Assembly: GCA_051880035.1 (NCBI GenBank)
Contig: JBJENE010000006.1
Location: 10,446 to 74,445, forward strand
From: Eshraghiella sp051880035
Lineage (GTDB): Bacteria; Bacillota; Clostridia; Lachnospirales; Lachnospiraceae
Direction: 5' to 3'
Length of the DNA: 64,000 nucleotides
This document shows, in pieces, positions 52,163-61,727 of this stretch (position 1 is the first letter of the stretch; each line of letters opens with the position of its first letter). Under the pieces are notes generated by a model. The model ran no database searches. It saw nothing but the letters and a program-made list of their open reading frames with translations, and was not told the DNA's origin. Position numbers and translations under genes: made by a program.

Positions 52163-53608
52163 CTATTCAAATTTTCCCCGTGCCTGCTCATATGCATATG
52201 CCGCACGGATAATATTTTTTTCTTTAAAGCAGTCTCCTATAAGCTGCATTCCTATAGGAAGTCCTTCTGAATCTTTTCCGCATGGAATACTTAAGCCCGG
52301 AAGGCCTGCAAGATTAACTGAAATCGTATATACATCACTTAAATACATCTTCATCGGGTCTGAAAGTGATGAGCCGATTAACGGTGCCGTGGTCGGTGCA
52401 ACCGGTCCGACGATAACATCATATGATGCAAATGCATCATCGAAAGCCTTTTTTATGAGGGCCTTTACTTTCAGTGCCTTAAGGTAGTAAGCATCATAAT
52501 AACCTGAGCTTAATACAAAGGAGCCTAACATAATTCTCCTTTTCACTTCCGGTCCGAAGCCTTCTGAACGGGTCTTTTTGTACATATTATGAAGTCCTTC
52601 ATAATCTTTTGCCCTGTATCCGTATTTTACGCCGTCAAATCTTTCCAGATTGGAGCTTGCCTCTGCTGCCGCAATTGTATAATAAGTCGGAATTGCATAG
52701 TCAACCAGATCCAGATTGAATTCCTCCACAACAGCGCCCTTTTCCTTAAGAATGTCAACGGCTTTCATTATTGCATCCTTTACCTGCGGATCAAGACCTT
52801 CTCCAAAATAAGTTTTTGGTATACCTATTCTCATACCCTTCACATCATCCTTAAGGGCACTTGTAAAATCTGTATCTTCCCTCTTCATGGATGTGGAATC
52901 CTTAGGGTCATGAGCTGCAATAATTTCCATTATTGTGGCACAGTCGGTTACATCTTTGCAGAGAGGACCTATCTGGTCCAATGATGAACCGTATGCAATA
53001 AGTCCGTAACGTGAAACCGTTCCGTAAGTAGGTTTCATGCCTACAACACCACAGTATGATGCCGGCTGTCGGATTGAACCACCGGTATCGGAGCCAAGTG
53101 CAAAAAAGCATTCTCCTGCCGCTACGGCAGCTGCCGAACCGCCTGATGAACCTCCCGGAACATGGTCTGTATTATGAGGATTGCGGGTTACGCCATAAGC
53201 AGATGTTTCCGTAGTTGAACCCATGGCAAACTCGTCCATATTTGTTTTACCTACAATAACTGCACCTGCTTTCTTTAATCTGATAACAGCCTCTGCTGAA
53301 AATGTAGGAATAAAGTTTTCAAGGATTTTGGAAGAGCAGGTTGTAAGAATTCCTTCCGTACACATATTATCTTTAATTGCAACCGGAACGCCTGCAAGAG
53401 GACCTGTAAGAGTTCCCGCATCTATTTCACTTTGAACTCTCTGTGCCTCTTTAAGCGCAGCCTCCTTATCAAATGTGACATAGCTGTTTATTTCGGATTC
53501 AACTTTTTCTATCTGATCTATTACTGCCTGCATTGCATCTACTGCCGTAGTCTTTCCCGCTTTAATGGCGGCACCCAGTTCTACAGCTGTTAAGTCCAAT
53601 AAACTCAT
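52163..53608 (-). CDS. gatA: Asp-tRNA(Asn)/Glu-tRNA(Gln) amidotransferase subunit A
   Basis: A 481-residue amidase-signature protein that releases ammonia from glutamine. The triad Lys (IKDNMCTEG), cis-Ser and Ser (GGSSGGSAAAVAAGE, DTGGSIRQPA) is present. It lies 13 nt after gatC. Confidence 0.97.
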   Translation of the reverse strand: MSLLDLTAVELGAAIKAGKTTAVDAMQAVIDQIEKVESEINSYVTFDKEAALKEAQRVQSEIDAGTLTGPLAGVPVAIKDNMCTEGILTTCSSKILENFIPTFSAEAVIRLKKAGAVIVGKTNMDEFAMGSTTETSAYGVTRNPHNTDHVPGGSSGGSAAAVAAGECFFALGSDTGGSIRQPASYCGVVGMKPTYGTVSRYGLIAYGSSLDQIGPLCKDVTDCATIMEIIAAHDPKDSTSMKREDTDFTSALKDDVKGMRIGIPKTYFGEGLDPQVKDAIMKAVDILKEKGAVVEEFNLDLVDYAIPTYYTIAAAEASSNLERFDGVKYGYRAKDYEGLHNMYKKTRSEGFGPEVKRRIMLGSFVLSSGYYDAYYLKALKVKALIKKAFDDAFASYDVIVGPVAPTTAPLIGSSLSDPMKMYLSDVYTISVNLAGLPGLSIPCGKDSEGLPIGMQLIGDCFKEKNIIRAAYAYEQARGKFE

Positions 53609-53621
53609 AAGCTCCTCCTTT

Positions 53622-53915
53622 CTATTCTACAGTCTTAGGTACTACAAAGCCCGAATCATTTCTTTCCGGTGCATTCTTAAGTGTTGCTTCACTTCCGTCT
53701 CCGTTTGTTACCACATCATCACGCATAACATTGGATACAGGAAAAACATGGGACATAGGTTCAACACCTGTAGTATCAAGTTCTCCTAATTTATCAATAT
53801 AATCAAGCATTTCTGCCATATCTTTTTTGGCATTTTCCTTATCCTCATCGGAAAGCTCCAGTTTGGCAAGGATTCCTACATATTCAATTGTTTCATCACT
53901 AATAATATTTGCCAT
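53622..53915 (-). CDS. gatC: Asp-tRNA(Asn)/Glu-tRNA(Gln) amidotransferase subunit C
   Basis: A 97-residue GatC that wraps around the GatA-GatB interface. The start ISDETIEYVGILAKLELSDED and the end GGS-like FVVPKTVE are typical. It lies 20 nt after aspS. Confidence 0.95.
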   Translation of the reverse strand: MANIISDETIEYVGILAKLELSDEDKENAKKDMAEMLDYIDKLGELDTTGVEPMSHVFPVSNVMRDDVVTNGDGSEATLKNAPERNDSGFVVPKTVE

Positions 53916-53935
53916 TTTGGCCTCCCATTTAAGAA

Positions 53936-55681
53936 TTAATCCCTAACTTTTATGTGTACTTCACGAAGCTGCTGCTCTGTAACCTCATTAGGTGCTCCGC
54001 ACATAAAATCCTGAGCCGTTCCGCTCATAGGGAATGCAATTACTTCACGAATATTTTCCTCGTTGCAAAGTAACATTATCATTCTGTCAACTCCCGGTGC
54101 CATACCTGCATGAGGAGGTGCTCCGAACTGGAATGCATTATATAACGCACCGAATTTTGCCTTCAGAACTTCTTCATCATAACCTGCAATTTCAAATGCC
54201 TTAACCATTATCTGCATATCGTGGTTACGAACCGCTCCGGATGATAATTCAATACCGTTACATACAATATCATACTGATATGCAAGGATATCAAGCGGGT
54301 CTTTTGTATTCAGTGCTTCAAGTCCACCCTGAGGCATTGAGAACGGATTATGTGTAAATCCTATCTGCTTAGTATCCGGGTCTTTCTCGAACATTGGGAA
54401 ATCATTAATATAGCAGAATCTGTATGCATTTTTCTCTATTAAGCCAAGCTTGGTTCCAAGTTCTGTACGAATCTGTCCTGCATAATATGCTGCTCTTTCT
54501 TCTTTATCAGCCATAAAGAAGATGGTATCTCCCACTTCCAGTCCCGCAAGAGTCTTAAATTCTGCTTTAAGTTCTTCCGGAATGAATTTGTCAATAGGTC
54601 CTTTGTAACTTCCGTCAGGAAGAACCTCAAGGTAACCAAGACCGCCCATTCCCAGGTCGGTTGCAAATTTAAGGAGCTTTTCATGGAAACCTTTTGACAT
54701 GTCAGCGTGTACCTTAATAGCTCTTATTGTTTTACCTATGAAAGGCTTAAAAGTACATTTCTGGAAGAAGTCTGTTACATCAATGATTCTTAAAGGATTA
54801 CGAAGGTCCGGCTTGTCCGTACCAAATTCCAGCATAGCCTGTTTATAGCTGATTACAGGATAAGGAGCCTTTGTAACTTCATATCCTTTCGGAGCGAATT
54901 TTTCAAAAGTTGCGGTAAGCACTTCTTCGCCTACACGGAATACATCTTCCTGGGTTGCAAAACTCATTTCAAAGTCAAGCTGATAGAACTCTCCCGGTGA
55001 ACGGTCCGCTCTAGCATCCTCATCTCTGAAGCATGGTGCAATCTGGAAATATTTATCTATTCCTGACACCATAAGAAGCTGCTTATACTGCTGCGGTGCC
55101 TGTGGAAGTGCATAGAATTTGCCTTTATATTTTCTTGACGGAACAATGTAATCCCTTGCTCCCTCAGGTGATGATGCACAAAGAATCGGTGTCTGGATTT
55201 CCACAAATCCCATTTCCGTCATCTTCTGTCTTAAAAAAGCAATTACCTGTGAACGGAATAAAATGTTATTTTTAACTTTTTCATTTCTCAAATCGAGATA
55301 ACGGTATTTAAGACGTACATCTTCCCTTACCTCTTTGGAAGTCTGTACTTCAAACGGAAGCTGGGTATATACCTGTCCCAAAACTGTAATCTTATGTGCC
55401 TCAAGTTCTATTGTTCCTGAAGGAATCTTAGGATTATATGTCTCTTCATCACGGTGCTCCATCTTACCTTCTACCGCAATGCACTCTTCCTTCTTAATTC
55501 CTTTTAGTAATTCAGGTTCTCTTATAACTACCTGGAGTATTCCATACATGTCCCTTAAATCGATAAAAGAAACTCCACCATGGTCACGGATATTTTCAAC
55601 CCATCCTGCTACTTTAATTTCCTTTCCGATATCGTTTTCGCTTACCAGATTTAATGTGGTATCTCTGTAAATATTGCCCAT
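53936..55681 (-). CDS. aspS: Aspartyl-tRNA synthetase
   Basis: A 581-residue bacterial-type class II synthetase with the GAD insertion. The ATG at 55681 is chosen because AAAGGAGC precedes it; the longer frame to 55822 runs through the T-box terminator. Motif 2 is CFRDEDARADR; motif 3 is GMAPGVDRMIMLL. It heads the aspS-gatC-gatA-gatB operon, which suggests it may be a non-discriminating enzyme that makes Asp-tRNA(Asn) for GatCAB. Confidence 0.96.
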   Translation of the reverse strand: MGNIYRDTTLNLVSENDIGKEIKVAGWVENIRDHGGVSFIDLRDMYGILQVVIREPELLKGIKKEECIAVEGKMEHRDEETYNPKIPSGTIELEAHKITVLGQVYTQLPFEVQTSKEVREDVRLKYRYLDLRNEKVKNNILFRSQVIAFLRQKMTEMGFVEIQTPILCASSPEGARDYIVPSRKYKGKFYALPQAPQQYKQLLMVSGIDKYFQIAPCFRDEDARADRSPGEFYQLDFEMSFATQEDVFRVGEEVLTATFEKFAPKGYEVTKAPYPVISYKQAMLEFGTDKPDLRNPLRIIDVTDFFQKCTFKPFIGKTIRAIKVHADMSKGFHEKLLKFATDLGMGGLGYLEVLPDGSYKGPIDKFIPEELKAEFKTLAGLEVGDTIFFMADKEERAAYYAGQIRTELGTKLGLIEKNAYRFCYINDFPMFEKDPDTKQIGFTHNPFSMPQGGLEALNTKDPLDILAYQYDIVCNGIELSSGAVRNHDMQIMVKAFEIAGYDEEVLKAKFGALYNAFQFGAPPHAGMAPGVDRMIMLLCNEENIREVIAFPMSGTAQDFMCGAPNEVTEQQLREVHIKVRD

Positions 55682-55723
55682 ATCCGGCTCCTTTCTTATA
55701 CTTACCATATTAACAAAGCTATT

Positions 55724-56001
55724 AAATAAAAAATCCCGGAATACAGAATTACTGTATTCCGGGACGAATATACTGAATATCCGCGGTACCACCCGCTTTG
55801 AGACACTGCGACGCATCTCCATCTCTTGTACACTTAACGCGTGTCACGGATGAGCCTAATAAAAGTTACTCGTTCGACCCACCGGCTCATGAGTGTTCCC
55901 TTGCTCCGTTCCACCTGAAATCACTCTCAGTCGGTGATGATTTCTTCCTGTCGGGTTCCATGAGTTCGAGTCTCAATCTCAGCCTTTTGCTTTGTTATCT
56001 G
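55724..56001 (-). promoter_or_regulatory. T-box riboswitch leader of aspS
   Basis: The conserved T-box core GGGTGGTACCGCGG is at 55781-55794 on the minus strand. It is followed by a 13-bp perfect terminator stem (55734-55746 with 55752-55764) and an A-run on the plus strand (U-tract) at 55724-55733. The leader is about 280 nt long and starts inside the 3' end of the galactanase gene. T-boxes sense uncharged tRNA. The specifier codon could not be placed with confidence. Confidence 0.9.
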
Positions 56002-59000
56002 ATGAGAATAGTACCATATAAAACTTAGGATTGCAAGTACAAATTGCTATTAATGCTGATATTATAAGTAATACTGCAAGTATTGTAATACCTGTATTAT
56101 ATCCTGCATTAACATCTTTAACCTCTTCATATACTACAGCAAACGGACTGAATGATGTAACTGTTACCTCTATACCGGCATCAGTTACTGTTGATGCCAT
56201 TTTTTCAACAGGATCAACTACATGATAAACGGTAAATTTATAATGGTCTTTACCCGTTCCTTCAGGGAAAGCGAATACTATTTTAACCGAACCTGCGGAA
56301 AGCTTAAGTTCATTTCCGTTTTCATCAACAGGATAGATATCGTAGATAACCATTCCGTCTCCCAAATCAAGTCCTGCTGCTTTAATCTTTGCTGAAAGTT
56401 CATCAATATCTGTTATCGGTTCAGCAACAATTGTTATTACGCCTGATGTAACAGGATTTCCGTCTGCGTCAACAAATACTGCATCTTCAGATACATTAAC
56501 GATTATTCCTTCCGGTACATCAACTTCAATTTCAAGCTCAGTATCTTCCGGATCTTCAGGGTTTTCAGGGTCTTCAGGATCTCCCGGAATTTCAGGATCT
56601 TCCGGTTCCTCAGGAATGTCTCCTACTCTGTACAGAACAAAGTCATCAAGGGTTCCCCATGCTCCGCCCGGAAGTGAAAGGGTTGCTCCGATTGTAACTG
56701 TTCCGTCAGTTACAATTATTTCTGATATTTCAGGTTTCTGCCAGTCAGTCCATCCGGTAAGGTCAAAGGATGCCTGATATCTTTCGTCTCCGGATACTGC
56801 GTAAATTTCATTAACCGCACCACTGGCATCACCACCCTGGGCATATGCATAGAATGCATACACGCCTTCTTCAAGTCCTGTAATGGTCTGTTCAACAGTG
56901 AATGAAAAGTCTGCCGCTTTCCAGAAATGTAATGAGTAATTTCCGGTTTTGGCATCTGCTGCTTTATTCTGATAGTCAGTTGCAGAGGATTCATCCGTAA
57001 TTACCCACATGCTTCTGTCACTATCTTCAAAGCTTGGGTTAATAACTAAATTAACAGGCTCAACTTTTACGATACAAACTGCTTTTTCATCACAATCCTC
57101 AACAGTACCATATACTGTGTATGTTCCTGTTTCTTTAAGTGAAAGTGCCGCAACCTCATCCTGGTTCCATGTAACATCCACATCTGCTTTGCTTCTGTCA
57201 TTATATACGGCAGTTACTTTTTCAGGCATCTGTGCCTGTGTTCCTAATGTCATTGTTGCAGAAGCTGCATCCAATGAGTCAATTCTCGTCTCAGTTACAG
57301 CACCTGTTTTAACATAATTGAATACTCTGATTGAAGGCAGTGCTTTTCCGTCTTTATCAAAGAATGACTGGTTATCAACCGCACTTCCGCCGAACCATTT
57401 TCCGGCATCTGTCGGATCATACTCATTTGCATAGCTTGAAGCCCAGCCTGAACCATTAGCTTCCCAGGCTTCTTTGTTGCTTGCATATATTTCGTCATTT
57501 AATGTTCCGTCGCTGTTATATGCATATTCAACGGCATTCCATGCACCTTCCCAATAGAACACACCGATTCCTGCTTCACCAATATTGGCAACTGCCTTGA
57601 TTACATCATTAATCATGTATGTCTGTCCCTGTACTGTAGCAGGATATCCGCTTACAAGTTCATCAGGTGTGTTTATTGTATTTTCATGTCCGTCCATATC
57701 ATCAAGTGTGTATGCATAAGAAGTCTCGGCTACCATTACCTTTTTGCCGTAATCATCTGCAACTTTCTTAAGGACTGATGTAAGGTTGGACAATGTTCCA
57801 TGCCAATATGAATAGTATGAAGATGCAAAAACATCATAATCTACATTATAGGTGTCAAGTTTTTGTGCATATGATGCATATCTTCCTGCTGTTTCAGGAT
57901 TTGTAAAATGTAATGCAATAAGAATATCGCTGTCTATTTCTCTGATTGCTCTGGCTGCCTCATTAAAGAGTCCGCAGATATATTCCCAGTTAGCACTGTC
58001 TTTGGCTGTAGAATATCCGCAGAATGCTCCGTTGGTCTCATTTCCGACCTGAACCATTCCAACATCCACTCCTTCAGCTAACATTGCATTAAGTGAATCC
58101 TTGGTATAATTATAAATTGCTTCTTTCTTCTGTTCATAGGTATATGATTCCCACTCCTTAGGAGCCTTCTGTTTACCCGGGTCAGCCCAGAAATCCGAAT
58201 AATGGAAATCTGCATAAACCTTCATTCCGCAGGCTGTTGCGCGCTTACCTATTTCAATTGCTTTTTCAAGGTCGTTATTACCACCGCCGTATCCGTTGCC
58301 GGAAGCATCATACGGATCGTTCCATATACGGATTCTTACATAATTAATTCCGTTCTCTGAGAAAATCTGAAGAAGATCCTTTTCGTTTCCTTCCTCATCA
58401 TAGAATGCAACTCCTGAATCTTCCAGGGAAATCAGGGATGAAACATCCATACCCATAATAAAATCGTCAGAAAGATTTGCAACACGGTCTACAATAATAT
58501 CATCATTTTCAACCGGATCAGGAATGTTTGCAGGTGCTCCGTCGGTTTTGTACAACTTGAGGTTATCAATATTTCCCCAATATGTTGCAGGCTCTGTTCC
58601 TTCCATTCCGATAAGAAGTGTTCCGTCACTTTCAAGAGTGATTTCCTGTGTTTTTACCGTACTCCATCCATTAAATCCTGTTGTAGTAACAGTCTCGGTT
58701 GATGTAAGAACAGTATCTCCGCTTTTAATTACAAGCTTTAAACCGCTGTCACTATCCATGCCGGAAATATCAATTGTTGCATAATATTTTCCTGCAGGAA
58801 CATTATTTACGGTATAAAGAACTGATACATCGGTAGCTGCATCATAATATGGAAGTGCCAATGTATATGTCTGGTTATTGGTTGCCCATTCATTGGTTTC
58901 TACAGTAGCAGAATCCCAGCTCAGGGTCCATCCTGATGCATCCCCGGACTCAAAATCTCCGTTTGATAAAACATAATCATACGGTTCCGGTTTCTCAACC

Positions 59001-59536
59001 AGGGTAACACCGTCCACATATCCCCAGCCTTCAGCCTGAATATCAAGCGCAAATCCTACCTGATAATCTCCGGCCGTACTGATTGTAACCTCGTATTCCG
59101 CTATATCCCAGGTATTCCATCCTGTAAGCGTAACAGCGGTGCCTTCATTATCTCCCACATAAGGAGTTACTGTAGTGCCAGAACCCATTGCAGGTACCGT
59201 AAGCACATAATCCCCGGCCGCAAGTGAAACTGTCTGTTCAACATTAACCACATGTGCTGATGAATCATAATACTTTAATGAATGATCTGATGAATCATAT
59301 GGTGAAATATACTGATTGTCTGAATAAGCATACTGCTCAACTGAAAGTCCGGTCCAGCTGTCAGCATTTATGCTCCATATGTTGTCCGTCCAAAGGCTTC
59401 CTTCAAAACCTCCATCCGATAAAAGATTTGTCTCGGATGCTTTCGTATCTTTGGAATTATAAACTGCAATTCCACCCACTGCCACTAAAGCGGCCATAAA
59501 TAAGGCAACTGCCTTTTTAAATAAATGTCTCTTCAT
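55979..59536 (-). CDS. Membrane-anchored multidomain GH53 endo-beta-1,4-galactanase
   Basis: A 1185-residue secreted enzyme. It has a signal peptide (about 1-33), two carbohydrate-binding-like beta modules (about 35-180 and 185-335), a GH53 catalytic barrel (about 355-720) with acid/base Glu500 (VGNETNGAF) and nucleophile Glu604 (VAETSYAY), an Ig-like domain (about 745-800), another binding module (about 810-945), an acidic Pro/Glu/Asp linker, a beta domain, and a C-terminal membrane helix with a short basic tail. GH53 enzymes cut beta-1,4-galactan side chains of pectin. The family of the binding modules is likely CBM61-like but not certain. A LacI-type operator precedes it. AGGAGG lies before the ATG. 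Confidence 0.93.
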   Translation of the reverse strand: MKRHLFKKAVALFMAALVAVGGIAVYNSKDTKASETNLLSDGGFEGSLWTDNIWSINADSWTGLSVEQYAYSDNQYISPYDSSDHSLKYYDSSAHVVNVEQTVSLAAGDYVLTVPAMGSGTTVTPYVGDNEGTAVTLTGWNTWDIAEYEVTISTAGDYQVGFALDIQAEGWGYVDGVTLVEKPEPYDYVLSNGDFESGDASGWTLSWDSATVETNEWATNNQTYTLALPYYDAATDVSVLYTVNNVPAGKYYATIDISGMDSDSGLKLVIKSGDTVLTSTETVTTTGFNGWSTVKTQEITLESDGTLLIGMEGTEPATYWGNIDNLKLYKTDGAPANIPDPVENDDIIVDRVANLSDDFIMGMDVSSLISLEDSGVAFYDEEGNEKDLLQIFSENGINYVRIRIWNDPYDASGNGYGGGNNDLEKAIEIGKRATACGMKVYADFHYSDFWADPGKQKAPKEWESYTYEQKKEAIYNYTKDSLNAMLAEGVDVGMVQVGNETNGAFCGYSTAKDSANWEYICGLFNEAARAIREIDSDILIALHFTNPETAGRYASYAQKLDTYNVDYDVFASSYYSYWHGTLSNLTSVLKKVADDYGKKVMVAETSYAYTLDDMDGHENTINTPDELVSGYPATVQGQTYMINDVIKAVANIGEAGIGVFYWEGAWNAVEYAYNSDGTLNDEIYASNKEAWEANGSGWASSYANEYDPTDAGKWFGGSAVDNQSFFDKDGKALPSIRVFNYVKTGAVTETRIDSLDAASATMTLGTQAQMPEKVTAVYNDRSKADVDVTWNQDEVAALSLKETGTYTVYGTVEDCDEKAVCIVKVEPVNLVINPSFEDSDRSMWVITDESSATDYQNKAADAKTGNYSLHFWKAADFSFTVEQTITGLEEGVYAFYAYAQGGDASGAVNEIYAVSGDERYQASFDLTGWTDWQKPEISEIIVTDGTVTIGATLSLPGGAWGTLDDFVLYRVGDIPEEPEDPEIPGDPEDPENPEDPEDTELEIEVDVPEGIIVNVSEDAVFVDADGNPVTSGVITIVAEPITDIDELSAKIKAAGLDLGDGMVIYDIYPVDENGNELKLSAGSVKIVFAFPEGTGKDHYKFTVYHVVDPVEKMASTVTDAGIEVTVTSFSPFAVVYEEVKDVNAGYNTGITILAVLLIISALIAICTCNPKFYMVLFSSDNKAKG
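56008..56036 (-). promoter_or_regulatory. Promoter of the T-box-aspS unit
   Basis: On the minus strand TTGCAA (56031-56036), a 17-bp spacer and TACTAT (56008-56013), within the last codons of the galactanase gene. Confidence 0.5.
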
Positions 59537-59575
59537 AAGCCCTCCTTTTCACAAAATACCTTTTGTTTTATTATA

Positions 59576-59633
59576 GCGCAAGCGGTTGCGCAACTTATAC
59601 TTATAGTCTAGCCTAATTTATCCAATCCGTCAA
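59576..59633 (-). promoter_or_regulatory. Promoter and LacI-type operator of the galactanase gene
   Basis: On the minus strand TTGACG (59628-59633), a 17-bp spacer and TAGACT (59605-59610). The symmetric site GCGCAAGCGGTTGCGC lies at 59576-59591, just after the expected start site. Its AACCGCTT centre resembles LacI/GalR-family operators, so sugar-regulated repression is likely. Confidence 0.65.
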
Positions 59634-59688
59634 TAGTTACGAAAGATTTTTTTTGCAAAATCAAAAAATGTACTTTTTGCACAAAAAT

Positions 59689-59733
59689 GCAGTATCATAA
59701 ATGTAATCTTTTTAGTATAATTTATGATACTGC
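59689..59733 (-). terminator. Terminator of the polysaccharide deacetylase gene
   Basis: Perfect 14-bp arms (59689-59702 and 59720-59733) with a 17-nt loop, followed on the minus strand by ATTTTTG. It begins 11 nt after the deacetylase stop. Confidence 0.8.
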
Positions 59734-59744
59734 TTTCAATTATT

Positions 59745-60431
59745 TTATTTAATTCCGAACACCTGTCTGTTGGTCCCGTAAAAAATATTTTCCCGTCCGC
59801 TTATGTACTCACATATTCTTTCCAGATGCTTCCATTTATTTTCGGCATCAAATTCATAGCTGTGTCCCCACAGGTAAAAAAGCTGCGGTTTCGTGTCTTT
59901 ATTCTGAACAAATTCTTCGAGAAGTTCAAATACTTTTTCATTATTATGATGGCATGTAGGTTTAAATTCCAAAAGATTATCCTGCATATCAAAGCTCAAA
60001 GAATCTTCTACCGTCCTTCCGTAAAGAAACCCGGCACTTTTCAGTTTTTGCGCAACATTGCTGTTATAATCACCGTATGCATATGCCATTCCCACCGGTC
60101 TTGTTCCGCAAAGCCGGTTAAGAGCAGCTCTGTCTTCAATAAACTCCTTATTAAACTCTTCCTCCGAAAGAGATGTGGGTGCCAGATGCTTTGTTCCGTG
60201 AACGGCAATCTCATGTCCGGCATAAAGGAAAGGAACCTCTTCCTCCTCCACATGCTTTACAAGGAAATCACCGCACATCCAGTTATCGTCTGCACCGAAC
60301 TTGCCGGAATTAAGGTTAAAAGTACATTTCAGTCCGTAAAAATTAATTATGTCGAGAAATTTTTTATCTGATTCCACTCCGTCATCATAACTCAAGGTGA
60401 AAGCCTTATTCTGGCCGTTCCAAATATCCAT
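59745..60431 (-). CDS. Polysaccharide deacetylase-family protein
   Basis: A 228-residue NodB-type hydrolase. Metal-binding marks are SYDDGVESD (Asp-Asp) and HEIAVHGTKH (H-x4-H). No signal peptide is seen, so it acts in the cytoplasm or on an imported sugar or nucleotide-linked substrate. The ATG at 60431 has GGAGGA 7 nt upstream. A strong terminator lies directly upstream. Confidence 0.85.
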   Translation of the reverse strand: MDIWNGQNKAFTLSYDDGVESDKKFLDIINFYGLKCTFNLNSGKFGADDNWMCGDFLVKHVEEEEVPFLYAGHEIAVHGTKHLAPTSLSEEEFNKEFIEDRAALNRLCGTRPVGMAYAYGDYNSNVAQKLKSAGFLYGRTVEDSLSFDMQDNLLEFKPTCHHNNEKVFELLEEFVQNKDTKPQLFYLWGHSYEFDAENKWKHLERICEYISGRENIFYGTNRQVFGIK

Positions 60432-60447
60432 ATGTATTCCTCCGCTT

Positions 60448-60483
60448 AAAAAGGCTGTAAAAACAATATACATTTTTACAGCC
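60448..60483 (-). terminator. Terminator of dapL
   Basis: A perfect 11-bp stem GGCTGTAAAAA/TTTTTACAGCC with a 9-nt loop, then TTTTT. It ends only 17 nt before the polysaccharide deacetylase ATG. Confidence 0.85.
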
Positions 60484-60491
60484 CGGTAATA

Positions 60492-61709
60492 TTATCGTAT
60501 TTTTTTCATTCTTTCAATTGCTTCAACAGTACTTTCATATGTTCCGAATGCAGTCAGTCTGAAATATCCCTCACCGCTCGGTCCGAATCCGGAACCCGGT
60601 GTTCCCACAACATTTGCATTCTCAAGTACATAATCAAAGAATTCCCATGAGGTCATGTTGTCAATTGTTTTTAACCAGATATAAGGTGCATTAACACCAC
60701 CCGATACGGAATATCCTGCCTCTGCAAGTCCCTCTTTAATTACCTTTGCATTATTCATGTAATATGCAACCTGGGCTTTAAGCTCTGCTTTGCCGGCTTC
60801 TGAATATACGGCTTCACCTGCTCTCTGAACAATGTATGGTGCACCGTTATATTTGGTTCCGTGTCTTCTTGCCCAGAGTGAATTAAGCATTACCCCGTCG
60901 CACTTTAATTCTTTAGGAATTACAGTATAGCCGAGACGGACACCTGTAAATCCGGCATTCTTTGAAAAACTCTTAAGTTCAATGGCACATGTCTTGGCTC
61001 CGTCACACTCATATACGGAATGCGGAACATTGTCCTCTGAAATATATGCCTCATAAGCTGCATCATATATTATAAGAGCTTTTTTCTCATTGGCATAATC
61101 AACCCATTTCTGAAGCTCATCCTTTGTAATTGTTGCACCTGTAGGATTGTTAGGAAAACAAAGATATATGATATCAGGTGTCTGCTCCGGAAGCTTTGGA
61201 GCAAATCCGTTTTCCTCTTTACATGGCATGTAAATAACTTTACTCCACATTCCCGTATCCGGATTATATGTACCGGTTCTGCCGGCCATAACATTTGAAT
61301 CAACATATACAGGATATACGGGATCACCTACAGCAATAATATTGTCTGTTCCGAGAATTTCCTGAATATTGCCGGAATCACATTTAGCTCCGTCTGATAC
61401 AAAAATTTCATCTATATCAATATCCACGCCACGGCTTTTATAATCGCCTTTGGCAATTGCACTTCTTAAAAATTCATATCCCAGATCAGGTGCATATCCG
61501 TGAAAAGTCTCCGCATTGCCCATTTCGTCAACAGCGGCATGCATTGCTGCAATAATTGTAGGCGCAATCGGCTGTGTAACATCACCTATACTGAGTTTAA
61601 TTACCTTTTTGTCAGGGTGGGCAGCCTTATACTCTCTTTCCTTTTTTCCTACCGTGGAAAAAAGATAGCTTCCCGGCAGCTTTAAATAATTTTCGTTAAT
61701 CTTAAACAT
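60492..61709 (-). CDS. dapL: LL-diaminopimelate aminotransferase
   Basis: A 405-residue PLP aminotransferase that turns tetrahydrodipicolinate directly into LL-diaminopimelate. Signatures are KLSIGDVTQPIAP, GDPVYPVYVDSNV, and the cofactor lysine in SFSKNAGFTGVRLG. The length and start match DapL of Clostridia. The gene lies 18 nt after dapF. Confidence 0.95.
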   Translation of the reverse strand: MFKINENYLKLPGSYLFSTVGKKEREYKAAHPDKKVIKLSIGDVTQPIAPTIIAAMHAAVDEMGNAETFHGYAPDLGYEFLRSAIAKGDYKSRGVDIDIDEIFVSDGAKCDSGNIQEILGTDNIIAVGDPVYPVYVDSNVMAGRTGTYNPDTGMWSKVIYMPCKEENGFAPKLPEQTPDIIYLCFPNNPTGATITKDELQKWVDYANEKKALIIYDAAYEAYISEDNVPHSVYECDGAKTCAIELKSFSKNAGFTGVRLGYTVIPKELKCDGVMLNSLWARRHGTKYNGAPYIVQRAGEAVYSEAGKAELKAQVAYYMNNAKVIKEGLAEAGYSVSGGVNAPYIWLKTIDNMTSWEFFDYVLENANVVGTPGSGFGPSGEGYFRLTAFGTYESTVEAIERMKKIR

Positions 61710-61727
61710 GTTTGTACCTCCTGTATT

